A stretch of DNA of 64,000 nt, from NCBI GenBank assembly GCA_018402565.1, contig JAGYIQ010000002.1, positions 868,001 through 932,000 on the forward strand, given 5' to 3'. Positions within the stretch are counted from its first letter, which is position 1; each line of letters opens with the position of its first letter. Below, piece after piece: positions 44,864-54,081 of this stretch. The notes under the pieces are model-generated. The model saw only the letters and a program-made list of their open reading frames with translations, had not been told where the DNA came from and did not search any database. The position numbers and the translations under genes are program-made. The DNA is from Pirellulaceae bacterium (GTDB taxonomy: Bacteria > Planctomycetota > Planctomycetia > Pirellulales > Pirellulaceae).

Positions 44864-46099
44864 TCAGGGGCTGCTGCCCAGTCCCGCCATGACTTCCTGC
44901 AGGTCTTGGATCAGTTCCGACATCGATTGGTAGCGATCATCGGCGCGCTTGGCGATGGCCTTCAAGACCACATCGTCCAGGGCTGGCGGGATGTCCGCGA
45001 ACGGGACTTGGCTACTGGGCTTGGGTGGGTCCCAGTTCTCAATGAACTGGAACGTCTCCTCGATGGAGCGGCCGCGAAACGGCTCTTTCCTGGCCAACAT
45101 TTCGTAGATCACCACACCCAAGCTAAAGATGTCGGTGCGATCATCGACAAACTGGCTGCCGCGAACTTGTTCGGGCGACATGTACAAGGGCGTCCCCAGC
45201 CGCTGGCCGTTGTTGGTCAGGGTGCGCAATTGATCGTGTTCCAGTTCCTCCGCGGAGTAGCTGCCCACGCCGCACATCTGGGGTTGCGATTCCGCCTCAG
45301 CAGCCGGCGATGCTTCCATGGCCTTGGCGTCCGCGCCAGCCGGCGAAACCGCCCCGTCGCTCGACTCTTTGTCCCCGGGTCCGCCGCCAGCAATGGCCGT
45401 GAAGGAATCGTCGACCGGTTGCAAGTCGCTTGCGATTGAGCCCGAGTCGCCCGTGCCCGAGTCGCCCGTGCCCGAGTCACTTGAGGGGATTTCCGGCGTG
45501 GGGGGCGAGAGCTCTTCCAGCTCATCGGGATAGCCCCAGACTTTGGCCACGCCCCAATCCAGGACGATGACTTCGCCAAAGTTCCCCACCCAGATGTTCT
45601 CGGGTTTGATATCGCGATGGATCACGCCCCGCACGTGCGAATAGGCCAAGGCCTGAGCGACATTGATGGCGATGTCCAACAATCTTCGCAGCGGGAAGGC
45701 GGACTTGGCACCTTCATCGCCTTGATCCAACCGGCGAATGACTTGCAACAGGTTCTCGCCCGAGATCCGCTTCATCGTAAAGTAGATGCCCAACTCGGGG
45801 TCCGTGCCGATGTCGTAAACGGGCACAGTGTTGGGGTGCTGCAACTGGGCCGTCACCCGAGCCTCGCGGAGAAACCGCCGGCGGTGTCGCCGATCCAGCG
45901 CCACGTTGGGCAATAACGACTTGATGGCCACGGTGCGGCCCACGATCGTATCAAACGCCGAGCGGAGCCGCGATCGATTGCCGGTCGCCATTTCGGCGAA
46001 GTTGATGTACCGCGTGAGGCCAGATGGCAGGACATCCGGCAGGTCGCGGTCGGTCCCCGACAGCAATATCCCCTGCGTGGAAGCTCTGGTATCCGTCAT
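44864..46099 (-). CDS. Ser/Thr protein kinase with a long insert before the activation loop
   Basis: A 411-residue cytoplasmic kinase (ATG at 46099, AAGGGAC upstream). The N-lobe has VGRTVAIKSLLP but a poor glycine loop. The catalytic HRD is VIHRDIKPENIW, the metal-binding DFG is DWG (IVLDWGVAKVWG), and the activation segment is GTPLYMSPEQ. Between DWG and the activation segment is an insert of about 100 residues, rich in Ser, Gly, Asp and Ala and containing the triplet repeat DSGTGDSGTGDSGS. There is no transmembrane segment or sensor domain. It probably phosphorylates itself in the insert. It is not adjacent to a sigma gene. Confidence 0.87.
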   Translation of the reverse strand: MTDTRASTQGILLSGTDRDLPDVLPSGLTRYINFAEMATGNRSRLRSAFDTIVGRTVAIKSLLPNVALDRRHRRRFLREARVTAQLQHPNTVPVYDIGTDPELGIYFTMKRISGENLLQVIRRLDQGDEGAKSAFPLRRLLDIAINVAQALAYSHVRGVIHRDIKPENIWVGNFGEVIVLDWGVAKVWGYPDELEELSPPTPEIPSSDSGTGDSGTGDSGSIASDLQPVDDSFTAIAGGGPGDKESSDGAVSPAGADAKAMEASPAAEAESQPQMCGVGSYSAEELEHDQLRTLTNNGQRLGTPLYMSPEQVRGSQFVDDRTDIFSLGVVIYEMLARKEPFRGRSIEETFQFIENWDPPKPSSQVPFADIPPALDDVVLKAIAKRADDRYQSMSELIQDLQEVMAGLGSSP

Positions 46100-46215
46100 G
46101 CTGGTCCCTTCAGAATCTCGCTCACAACCGCGGCGGGCGTCTTCGGCCCACGTTCCCCAGCTCATTGTACCAGGATTTTCGCTGGCTTAGCACACCTGCG
46201 GCCGGCAGAAAAATT

Positions 46216-46296
46216 GAACCGCGAGATGGGAAGGACGCAGAGGAAGACAGCGGTGCCCCGGTATTCTCTGCGAACTTCTCCCCTCTGCGGTGTTCC
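46216..46296. repeat. Single palindromic unit of the 62-63 kb array family
   Basis: GAACCGCGAGATGGGAAGG and CTCTGCGAACTTC match the array units. It is followed by the same TGTTCCGTTTTCGGGCC spacer as in the array. It lies between the kinase gene and the glutamine synthetase terminator. Confidence 0.85.
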
Positions 46297-46344
46297 GTTT
46301 TCGGGCCGGCAGGGATGTCGGGAAGCGGGGGGGTGAACGGTTAC

Positions 46345-46378
46345 CAAAAAAAAGACCTGCCGCGGTTGCGACAGGTCT
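46345..46378 (-). terminator. Rho-independent terminator of the glutamine synthetase gene
   Basis: Arms 46353-46363 and 46368-46378 (AGACCTGCCGC / GCGACAGGTCT, one mismatch) with a GGTT loop, followed on the minus strand by a T-run (46345-46352). The repeat half-site GTGAACGGTTAC lies immediately beside the T-run. Confidence 0.88.
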
Positions 46379-46454
46379 CAATAAATCGTCACCCACAAGG
46401 TCCCTGGACGCTCGGACCGCAAATATACGGCCGGGGCGGGGAACCAGGCTCATG

Positions 46455-47480
46455 TTAGCCGACGTTGGCTGGCAGCTTGGCGCTCTTGACCGTCTTGATG
46501 ATCTCGGCGGCCACCTTGTAGGGGTCAGCGTTCGAGGCCGGACGGCGATCTTCCAACCAACCCTTCCAACCGCGTTCGACGGTCGCGATCGGGATGCGGA
46601 TCGAGGCACCGCGGTCCGACACGCCGTAGCTGAACTTGTCGATCGATTGGGTCTCGTGCTGGCCGGTCAAGCGTTGCTCGTTGTCGGCACCGTAGACATC
46701 GATGTGGTTCTTGATGCGAGGCTCGAAGGCGCGGCAGATGGCTTCGTAAACTTCCTTGCTACCGCAGGTGCGCATCAGGTTGTTGGAGAAGTTCGCGTGC
46801 ATGCCCGAGCCGTTCCAGTCGCCCTTGACCGGCTTGCAGTGCCAATTGATCGACACGCCGTGATCTTCCGCGACGCGTTCCAACAGGTAGCGAGCGATCC
46901 AGGTCTGGTCGCCGGCCAACTTGGCACCCTTCGAGAACACCTGGAATTCCCACTGGCCGGCCAACACTTCCGCGTTGATCCCTTCAATGTTCAAACCGGC
47001 GTCCAAGCAGATGTCCAAGTGCTCCTCGACGATATCGCGACCGAAAGCCTTGGCGGCGCCCACCGAGCAGTAATAAGGACCTTGAGGCCCGGGGTAACCG
47101 TTGATCGGGAAGCCCAAGGGACGGTTGGTCTGGATGTCCCACAGGGTGTACTCCTGCTCGAAACCAAACCAGAAATCGTTGTCGTCGTCGTCGATCTTCG
47201 CGCGACCGTTGGTCGGGTGCGGCGTGCCATCCGGCGACATGACTTCGCACATGACCAAGAAACCATTGCGGCGGACCGGATCGGGAAACACCGACACGGG
47301 TGCCAACAAGCAGTCAGACGAATTGCCGGGAGCCTGCTCGGTCGACGAACCGTCGAAACACCAGACGGGGGCATCAATGACATTGCCGCTGAAATCATCG
47401 ACAATTTTGGTCTTGCTGCGGAGGCTTTGCGTCGGCTTGTAGCCGTCCAACCAGATGTACTCTAACTTGCACTTGGCCAT
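46455..47480 (-). CDS. glnII: Glutamine synthetase type II
   Basis: A 341-residue protein of the eukaryotic-type GSII class, much shorter than GSI (about 470). Conserved pieces: LEYIWLDGYKPTQSLRSKT, VWCFDGSSTEQAPG, FGFEQEYTLWD, GQWEFQVFSKG and DWNGSGMHANFSN. It makes glutamine from glutamate and ammonium with ATP. It starts at the ATG at 47480 and has its own terminator, so it is probably monocistronic. GSII is known in planctomycetes and some other bacteria; transfer or old inheritance cannot be decided here. Confidence 0.94.
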   Translation of the reverse strand: MAKCKLEYIWLDGYKPTQSLRSKTKIVDDFSGNVIDAPVWCFDGSSTEQAPGNSSDCLLAPVSVFPDPVRRNGFLVMCEVMSPDGTPHPTNGRAKIDDDDNDFWFGFEQEYTLWDIQTNRPLGFPINGYPGPQGPYYCSVGAAKAFGRDIVEEHLDICLDAGLNIEGINAEVLAGQWEFQVFSKGAKLAGDQTWIARYLLERVAEDHGVSINWHCKPVKGDWNGSGMHANFSNNLMRTCGSKEVYEAICRAFEPRIKNHIDVYGADNEQRLTGQHETQSIDKFSYGVSDRGASIRIPIATVERGWKGWLEDRRPASNADPYKVAAEIIKTVKSAKLPANVG

Positions 47481-47916
47481 GTTCGGTCCTCAATTTGCGC
47501 GGGAAACAACAACACTCACACTTCTACCCACTCACACTCGCAATCCGCGTAGTCCGACACTGACGCTGTCGACCACGTCCATCTCGAAACACTGCTACCA
47601 TCCCTGACAGTCGCTCGAGACAGTCCGCCTGCGCGGCTTCAGATGTCGCTGTCGCTTGCGTGATACCACTCCCGCACAACAGGACCTGGAACTGGCCCGC
47701 TCCCCGACCAACCGCACCCCGACGAACTCCGCGCCGACGAACCACGCGCCATCCAAGTCGCGCGGTTCCGGGCGGATGCTAAACATTAACCGATTTTCAC
47801 TAACAGAAAAGGGGCAATTTTCTAAATAAAAATCACCCCCCGTGAGTTAACGCAAAGGCAGATTGCCCGCCATTACCGCCCCCGTCTGGCGGGTCTGCTC
47901 AACCGCCGCTGCGGCA
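47481..47916. other. Upstream region of glutamine synthetase
   Basis: 436 bp without a recognised gene. The left part is the likely nitrogen-regulated promoter of the glutamine synthetase gene, but no operator was identified. The AT-rich segment about 47790-47850 is the best promoter candidate. Short open frames here have no recognisable features. Confidence 0.5.
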
Positions 47917-48375
47917 CTATTCGTCGTCGGCCTTCAACCAGGGCGTCAGGCAGGGCTGATAGGCGCAGATCTCGCTGGGTTGGAAGTACAAGGCGATCTC
48001 CCGCGCGGCGGCTTCCGGCCCGTCCGAAGCATGGACCAAGTTCATCTGCCGACTGCTGCTGAAGTCGCCGCGGATGGTGCCAGCGGCGGCCTTGAGACCA
48101 TTGGTCGCACCCAACATGTCGCGGACCACGCGAATGGCTTCCAAACCTTCCAAGACCAAGGCCACGACCGGTGCGCCGGTGATAAAGGCCTCCAGACCGG
48201 GGTAAAACGGCTTGGCGACGTGCTCGGCGTAGTGCTGCTTGGACAGCTCGGGCGTCACTTGCAGCAGCTTCAACGCCACGATGTTGAGCCCTTTGGCTTC
48301 AAATCGGCTGAGGATGGTGCCACAGAGACGGCGTTGCACGCAATCGGGCTTGAGCAAAATCAGGGTACGTTCCAT
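47917..48375 (-). CDS. ndk: Nucleoside diphosphate kinase
   Basis: A 152-residue protein of normal length for Ndk. The N-terminus ERTLILLKPDCVQRRLCG and the active-site block with the phosphorylated His (FSSSRQMNLVHASDGPEAA) are clear. It transfers the gamma phosphate between nucleoside triphosphates and diphosphates in the cytoplasm. It starts at the ATG at 48375 with GGGAGG-like sequence about 4 bases upstream (TCCTCCCAT on the plus strand). Confidence 0.95.
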   Translation of the reverse strand: MERTLILLKPDCVQRRLCGTILSRFEAKGLNIVALKLLQVTPELSKQHYAEHVAKPFYPGLEAFITGAPVVALVLEGLEAIRVVRDMLGATNGLKAAAGTIRGDFSSSRQMNLVHASDGPEAAAREIALYFQPSEICAYQPCLTPWLKADDE

Positions 48376-48596
48376 GGGAGGACAACTCGCTTTCTACTTC
48401 AGTCTGGTTTTGTGTTTTGATCGCAGCCCGATGCCACAAGACGACCGGGCACACGACCAAGTGTCCGGCGCGACACCTGTCGTCGCCGGCGAGATTCCGG
48501 AGTTTACCAATCAGACCGATCTTCCGCAAACCGCAGGGACCTGCCAAAATAGGGGTTGTCAGGAGTCTCCGGTTTACGGTGACCCTGCCGCCTTCC

Positions 48597-48633
48597 GGGC
48601 TTGTTGATTTTTCCGTAAAAATCAACAAACCCC
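48597..48633. repeat. Minimal palindrome of the TTGATTTTTCC family
   Basis: TTGTTGATTTTT (48601-48612) - CCGT - AAAAATCAACAA (48617-48628) is a perfect 12-bp inverted repeat with flanking GGG/CCC. It looks like the two ends of the elements at 8606 and 63531 with nothing between. It is upstream of the korA gene. Confidence 0.75.
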
Positions 48634-48717
48634 TACCCATCCAGGTGGCCGCGACCCCGTCGTTGGCCCCACACCATATTTTTGGCCAAATTGAATTGGC
48701 ACAGGTTTTTGGCTGCC

Positions 48718-49851
48718 ATGCTGCAAACACAATCGGGAGAATCGTCCAAGCCCGTTCAGGAACTCAAAGGCGCCACCGTGCGACTGGCCGGTGACTCCGG
48801 CGACGGCATGCAGTTGTCGGGCATGCAATTGACCAACACGTCAGCCCTCTCCGGCAACGACATCGCGACCTTTCCCGACTTCCCGGCCGAAATCCGGGCC
48901 CCACGGGGCACTCGAGCGGGGGTCAGCGGTTTCCAGGTGCAATTCTCCAGCGAGGAGATCTACACGCCGGGCGATGGTCTGGACGCCTTGGTCTGCATGA
49001 ACCCCGCGGCCTTGGTCACCAATCTGCGGGACCTCAAGCCCAACGGGTTGCTGATCGTCAACTCCGACAGCTTCGAGGAAAAGGACTTGAAGCTGGCCAA
49101 GCTGAGCCTGAACCCTCTGGAGGACGGCACGGTCGATGGCTACCGCTTGATCCCCGTCAAGATGACGGACCTGACCCGAAAAGCGGTGGCGGAAACAAAA
49201 ATCAGTGTCAAAGAATCCGATCGCTGCAAGAACTTCTTCGCCATGGGCCTGATCTTCTGGCTGTACGGCCGCGACATGACGCCGACGCTGCGGTTTATCG
49301 AGAAGAAGTTTTCAGGCCAGCCGGACATTGCCACGGCCAATCGTTTGGCCCTGCGAGCGGGCTGGAACTTCGGCGAGACGACCGAGGCCTTCCCCACGAC
49401 CTACCAGGTGCCACCGGCAAAGTTGGCGTCGGGCACCTACCGCAGCCTGATCGGCAACCAGGCCCTGGCCTATGGGCTGATGACCGCCGCCAAGCTCAGT
49501 GGCAAGAAGCTGTTCTTGGGTTCGTATCCAATCACGCCGGCCAGCGATGTGCTGCATGAACTGAGCCGCCACAAGTCCCTCGAGGTGCTGACCTTCCAGG
49601 CCGAGGACGAAATCGCCGCGGTCTGCTCGGTGATCGGGGCCGCGTTTGCGGGCCAGATGGGCGTGACAACCAGCAGCGGGCCCGGCATTTTGCTCAAGGG
49701 CGAAGGCATGAGCTTGGGCGTGATGATGGAGCTGCCCATGCTGATCATCGACATCCAACGCGGTGGCCCCAGCACTGGCCTGCCGACCAAGACCGAGCAA
49801 GCGGATCTGTTGATGGCGATCCACGGCCGGCACGGCGAGTGCCTCGATTAG
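48718..49851 (+). pseudogene. korA: korA, 2-oxoacid:ferredoxin oxidoreductase alpha subunit, 5' part
   Basis: The ATG at 48718 gives 377 residues: a gamma-like domain (TVRLAGDSGDGMQLSGMQLT) fused to the start of the alpha domain (YPITPASDVLHELSRHKSL, then EDEIAAVCSVIGAAFAG and GPGILLKGEGMSLGVMMELP). The frame ends just after GRHGEC at LD-stop (49851). Intact KorA proteins continue from this point for about 250 residues, and that remainder is found from 49914 in another frame. The enzyme with KorB makes 2-oxoglutarate or pyruvate to acyl-CoA with reduced ferredoxin. It is inactive if the break is real; see the insert entry. Confidence 0.88.
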
Positions 49852-49913
49852 GCTAGTGAGTGTTGCAGAGACATAGGACGACATGAAGACCACGGACACG
49901 ATTTACATTGCGG
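49846..49913 (+). other. Foreign-looking insert breaking korA; resembles the 5' end of a GDP-fucose synthase gene
   Basis: Between the two korA parts lie about 68 bp unlike korA. They hold AGGACGAC then an ATG (49883) encoding MKTTDTIYIAGHRGLAG, the N-terminal NAD-binding signature of GDP-L-fucose synthase (IYVAGHRGLVG). The fcl-like frame meets korA at GGCCATCGAGGCCTGG, which both genes can encode in different frames (GHRGL and AIEAW). It replaces about 40-50 bp of korA. It may be a recombination at this microhomology or an assembly chimera. Confidence 0.5.
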
Positions 49914-50633
49914 GCCATCGAGGCCTGGCGGGTGGCCACGCGGCTGATGACACCCGTGATGGTGCTGTCCGACGGCTACATCGCCAACGGCTCGGAGCCC
50001 TGGCGGATCCCCGACGTGAATGACTTGGAGCCGATCCCGGTCCAGCACCCGGCGGCGCCGACCGACGAGGCCGAGAAGTTCTTGCCCTACCTCCGCGACC
50101 AACTGCTGTCGCGGCCCTGGGCCCTGCCCGGCACCGTCGGCCTGATGCATCGCGTAGGCGGTTTGGAGAAAGAGGATCGCACCGGCAACGTCAGCTACGA
50201 CCCGGCCAACCACCAACACATGGTCAACACCCGCGCTCAAAAGGTGCGGAACGTCAACGACGTGGTGGCTCCGCCGCAGATCTTTGGGCCGCCGCAAGGC
50301 GACCTGTTGGTCCTGAGCTGGGGTGGCACCTACGGCGCTTGTCGCACCGCGGTCACCCACCTGCAGCAGGCCGGCCACTCGGTGTCCCACCTGCATCTCC
50401 GCTGGGTCAATCCGCTCCCCAGCGACTTGGGCAACCAACTCCGCGGCTTCCAACAGGTGGTTATCCCCGAGCTCAACACGGGCCAATTGCGGCAGTTGAT
50501 TCAGGGCCAACTGCAGGTCCCGGCCGTGGGGATCAACAAAGTCGAGGGTCGCCCGTTCAGCGTGGCAGAATTGGTGGACAAGATCGCCGCCATCCTGCAG
50601 GCTCGTGAGGCGGATCTCGCTGCCTCCGTTTGA
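49914..50633 (+). pseudogene. korA: korA, 3' part
   Basis: From 49914 (AIEAWRVATRLMTPVMVLSDGYIANG) to the TGA at 50633 the frame gives the rest of the alpha subunit: GLMHRVGGLEKEDRTGNV, NDVVAPPQIFGPPQGDLLVLSWGG, and SHLHLRWVNPLPSDLGNQL. No start codon with a ribosome site leads into it; the nearest ATG (49883) is in a different frame. It ends 105 bp before korB. Confidence 0.85.
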
Positions 50634-50737
50634 GGTCGACCCCGCTAACCACATCCGCCCATCCTCCATCCTCCGCTCCCAGATACGCTCGCCGGCCGAT
50701 GTTTCGGCAGCGACTTTCCTTTCGGAAACAGCCTCCC

Positions 50738-51751
50738 ATGAATACGGTACTCCCAGTCCTTAAGGCCAACGATTTCGGCAGCGATCAAGACATCCGCTGG
50801 TGCCCCGGTTGCGGGGATTACTCGATTTTGGCGCAAATGAAAAAAGTGCTGCCAGACGTCGGCATCCCGCCCCATCAAATCGTGTTTGTCTCGGGCATCG
50901 GCTGCAGCAGCCGCTTCCCCTACTACATGAACACCTACGGGATGCACACGATCCATGGTCGTGCCCCAGCCGTGGCCACGGGCCTGAAGATCGCCAATCC
51001 GGAACTAAACGTGTTTGTGATCACCGGCGATGGCGACGCCCTCAGCATCGGCGGCAACCACTTGCTGCACCTGATCCGCCGCAATGTCGACTTGAATATC
51101 ATTTTATTCAATAACCGAATCTACGGCCTGACCAAGGGCCAGTACTCACCGACCTCGCAGCCCGGTCACATCACCAAGAGCACCCCGACCGGATCGCTGG
51201 ACCATCCGCTCAATCCGCTGTCCGTGGTGCTGGCGGCTGACGCCACGTTTGTGGCCCGCAGCATCGACTTCAACACCAAGCACTTGGGTGAAACCTTGTA
51301 CCAAGCCACCCAACATCGGGGCACCAGCTTTGTGGAAGTGCTGCAGAACTGTAACGTCTTCAACGACGGGGCCTGGGAGCACTTGACCGACAAAGACGTC
51401 AAAGACGACAACCTGCTGGTCCTGCGACACGGGCAACCGATGGTCTACGGCAAGAACCAGGACAAGGGCGTGCGGCTGAGTGGCTTGTCGCCGCAAAGTG
51501 TCGTGCTGGGCGGCGAGATGACCGAGGACCAACTGTTGGTGCACGACCAATCGCTGCCCGAACCGCACATCGCCCATATGCTGGCCCGGTTCTCCAACCC
51601 CGAGCTACCGGTGCCGATCGGCGTGCTGCGCCAGGTCAGCCGGCCGTGTTACGAAGAACAGGTCTGGCAACAGGTCCAGCAAGCCAAGAGCAAGTCCAAA
51701 GGCGACCTGAACGCGATATTTAACTCCGGCGATACCTGGACCGTGGCCTAA
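50738..51751 (+). CDS. korB: 2-oxoacid:ferredoxin oxidoreductase beta subunit
   Basis: A 337-residue protein from the ATG at 50738. It has the iron-sulphur/TPP subunit pattern: IRWCPGCGDYSILAQMKK, then SGIGCSSRFPYYMNTYGMHTIHGRA, the TPP motif GDGDALSIGGNHLLHLIRRN and NNRIYGLTKGQYSPTS. With KorA it decarboxylates 2-oxoacids with CoA and ferredoxin. The gene is intact although its partner is broken, which is itself a reason to doubt that the break in korA is in the living genome. Confidence 0.93.
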   Translation: MNTVLPVLKANDFGSDQDIRWCPGCGDYSILAQMKKVLPDVGIPPHQIVFVSGIGCSSRFPYYMNTYGMHTIHGRAPAVATGLKIANPELNVFVITGDGDALSIGGNHLLHLIRRNVDLNIILFNNRIYGLTKGQYSPTSQPGHITKSTPTGSLDHPLNPLSVVLAADATFVARSIDFNTKHLGETLYQATQHRGTSFVEVLQNCNVFNDGAWEHLTDKDVKDDNLLVLRHGQPMVYGKNQDKGVRLSGLSPQSVVLGGEMTEDQLLVHDQSLPEPHIAHMLARFSNPELPVPIGVLRQVSRPCYEEQVWQQVQQAKSKSKGDLNAIFNSGDTWTVA

Positions 51752-52298
51752 GACTCCATCAAGCGTCAAGGATGCTGGTGACAGTACTCGTGCTCCGTCC
51801 TCACGCTTTGTCACTATTTAATTTTGGGATCGGTGTGGTAGAGGGGTCAGGCGTCAATTGTGCGAAGCACCCGTAGGGTCGTTCCGGCAATTGACTCCTG
51901 ACCCCTCCACCACACCGTAGGCGATACTCGTACTCGAATCCAGTGACCAATCGAGTAGGAGTAGGAATTCCATCCCGATTTATCGGGATTGAGTACGAGT
52001 ACGGCTCGTCTATTGCCAATCAGCCGATTTGCGGAACGCAACTGACCCAAATTCACTTGCCAACCTTGCGGCACGGCACGCGACGGGTCGTGAACGGCCA
52101 CACACTTTTTTTCCGAAAAACACACGATTGGTATTGCATGTGTGTGTGTGTGTGTAAAATAGGGGCCGTGTCCGTTAGCAAACTTAACTCATCAAACTGT
52201 CCCGAGTCCACTTGTCACTCTCGGGGCGGCGACGCAACTGCCATACGCCCAGCGGTTCAGCCTAGAAACTGACCGGTGAGCTGGCGTTAAAAACAAAG
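51752..52298. other. Repeat-rich region between korB and DUF1559
   Basis: No gene was found. It holds the palindromic element at 51819-51917, GAGTAC-like repeats (51925-52005) and a 17-nt TG microsatellite at 52139-52155. Confidence 0.7.
51819..51917. repeat. Palindromic TCAGGAGTCAATTG element, copy 1
   Basis: Arms 51831-51860 and 51888-51917 pair at 28 of 30 positions. The whole unit, including the centre TGCGAAGCACCCG, matches the reverse complement of 56757-56856. It is a REP-like hairpin element. Confidence 0.88.
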
Positions 52299-52349
52299 TA
52301 ACCGTTCACGCACCTGCCCCGAGGACAGCTCGGTTACCGGGAACGGTTA
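52299..52349 (+). repeat. Internally deleted copy of the 161-bp repeat
   Basis: TAACCGTTCACG at one end and GAACGGTTA at the other, with about 30 bp between them. It ends 19 bp before the start codon of the next DUF1559 gene. Confidence 0.65.
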
Positions 52350-52367
52350 CAAAACAAGGAGCGGAGC

Positions 52368-53315
52368 ATGCGTATCAGCGACAGACGGCGGATTGCCGGG
52401 GCCTGGGAGGGCCGCAAAACGGGGCTGACTTTGGTTGAAACCATTGTCGTGATCGCAATCATGACGGTGCTCGCAGGCCTGGGGACCATGGCAATCTCGG
52501 CGAGTCGAGCGACGGCGAGAGTCACGCAGTGCCAAAACAACCTTCGCCAAGTGGGGCTGGCCACCCTTCAGTTTATGGACGCCAACAAACAAATCCCGTT
52601 CCATCCCAGGCGTCGCGGTTTTACGGAACTGCTCCCGTTTCTGGGGGAACTGCCTCGCTACGAGCAACTCCTCGATACCACATTGCCGGTGGATACGATT
52701 AGATTACTCGCTGAACCACCGGCCGTCTTTCGCTGCCCCTCCGACTACCGAAACGTGGCGGCTCCGCCAGGACTTGGCGACTCAAACTACTTGCCTTGCG
52801 GTGGACGCAGCGAGCGCGGGCAACGCCCGCACACCCGTGGCTTCACCACGATCGCGGGATTGAATGAGGTGGTCGACGGTCTGGGGCACACGCTGTTCTA
52901 TGCCGAGCGACTCGGTGTCCACTTTGACTTCAACCAGGACTTCCGTGAGACCGTCAAGCGAAGTGGCATTGTAGTATCACAATTCTCGACAACGGAAGCC
53001 GAATTCGAGAACCACTGTTGGCAGAACTACCTAACGTCGAATCAAATTCACTTGAGCGGGTACTCATCCACGTTCCTCGACATTTTCACCCCATTTGCCA
53101 CCAAACGCACGCCGAACACGGTCACCTGTTTTTCTGTGACAGGCCGGGTGCCGCCGGAATTGGAGCATGGCGAGAGTCTCACGGCACCCAATGCCAACTC
53201 ACTGCATGTGGCCTCGGTGAATGTCTTTTTTGCAGACGGTGCGGTGAAGTCGATATCAGATGATGTGGAACCCTCGCTCTGGATCGCTTGGGGCACCGTG
53301 GCGGGACGCGACTGA
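52368..53315 (+). CDS. DUF1559-like prepilin protein
   Basis: A 315-residue protein. The N-terminal prepilin motif GLTLVETIVVIAIMTVLAGL and the NNLRQVGLATLQFMDANKQIP segment place it in the DUF1559/type II pseudopilin group. The C-terminal SVNVFFADGAVKSI resembles the usual DG motif. It is more diverged than the copy at 19672-20457. It starts at the ATG at 52368 with CAAGGAG upstream. It is probably cleaved and assembled in the envelope. The function is unknown. Confidence 0.87.
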   Translation: MRISDRRRIAGAWEGRKTGLTLVETIVVIAIMTVLAGLGTMAISASRATARVTQCQNNLRQVGLATLQFMDANKQIPFHPRRRGFTELLPFLGELPRYEQLLDTTLPVDTIRLLAEPPAVFRCPSDYRNVAAPPGLGDSNYLPCGGRSERGQRPHTRGFTTIAGLNEVVDGLGHTLFYAERLGVHFDFNQDFRETVKRSGIVVSQFSTTEAEFENHCWQNYLTSNQIHLSGYSSTFLDIFTPFATKRTPNTVTCFSVTGRVPPELEHGESLTAPNANSLHVASVNVFFADGAVKSISDDVEPSLWIAWGTVAGRD

Positions 53316-53401
53316 TTGCTGCCTTACGCTCACGGGGGCATACCTTTCTACCGCAAAATGGAGGCTAACAGAGTGCATCTAAAATCGACGAATCGCTTGG
53401 T

Positions 53402-53435
53402 AACGCCCAGAGAATTTTCGGATTCTCTGGGCGTT
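53402..53435 (+). terminator. Hairpin terminator after DUF1559
   Basis: Perfect 14-bp arms 53402-53415 and 53422-53435 (AACGCCCAGAGAAT / ATTCTCTGGGCGTT) with a 6-nt loop. A T-run starts about 8 bases later, so it is an imperfect Rho-independent terminator or an RNA-stabilising hairpin. Confidence 0.7.
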
Positions 53436-53481
53436 GCCTGTACTTTTTTAGCATCCTTGAGTGTCGGAAAATGGTGATCTT

Positions 53482-53958
53482 ATGACTAAATGGTGGATGA
53501 TAGCGGTGTTCGTGGTTGGCCTGCTGGTCGTGCTGGGACTATTCTTTTGGCGGAAACCCGCCGAGTTCTCACAGGAGCGGTGGGATACCCTCAAGATGAC
53601 GCCACCCAGCGAGATCAAGGTCAGGTTACTCGATCCACAGGACCAGCCCCAAGACAAACTCAACCTCAAGACACCCGGCCATTTTTCACTCGAAATCACC
53701 GGCCAGATCAGCCCGGGCATTCGCGCCGATTTTGCGTCTTTTGCGGCTCTCAATCAATTATTACGTGTACAACTGAATAACCCCGGTACGGATCAAGCCA
53801 TTTGGCGATCTACGCCCGAGAAATTTGTTGTGACCGGTGATCAGTTCGAATGCCGCATTCCCATGCTGCTGGCATCAGAAAGCCGACCTGGCACGTATGA
53901 CTTGTCCGTGAGTTATTACTTCAATGAGATCCACACCCAAAAAATAGAATTTCATTAA
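53482..53958 (+). CDS. Single-span membrane protein, 158 aa
   Basis: From the ATG at 53482 (a GTG at 53461 is an alternative). The N-terminal anchor is WWMIAVFVVGLLVVLGLFFW, followed by a soluble domain with beta strands (HFSLEITGQISPG, YDLSVSYYFNEIHTQKIEFH). No family was recognised. It lies after the DUF1559 gene as a possible small partner, as in the other DUF1559 locus. Confidence 0.7.
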   Translation: MTKWWMIAVFVVGLLVVLGLFFWRKPAEFSQERWDTLKMTPPSEIKVRLLDPQDQPQDKLNLKTPGHFSLEITGQISPGIRADFASFAALNQLLRVQLNNPGTDQAIWRSTPEKFVVTGDQFECRIPMLLASESRPGTYDLSVSYYFNEIHTQKIEFH

Positions 53959-54081
53959 GGAAAGATCCGGTAAGCAGTGGGGGCAAGTCATTCGGGCGGT
54001 GATCGAGTACAATCGGCTTGGGGTTTCGCCGGTCGGCCCACCCTCGCGTCGGATGGGCCCCTACGAGCGAGGAGTGGTGCA

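Noticed and set aside
46290-47465. 391-codon plus-strand frame
   Set aside because: It is antisense to glutamine synthetase, a GC-rich shadow.
49883-50020. Complete GDP-fucose synthase gene
   Set aside because: Only the first about 17 residues match; the frame then runs antithetically through korA sequence.
52139-52155. TG microsatellite as a phase-variation switch
   Set aside because: It lies in a repeat-rich gap about 200 bp from the nearest start, with no gene across it.
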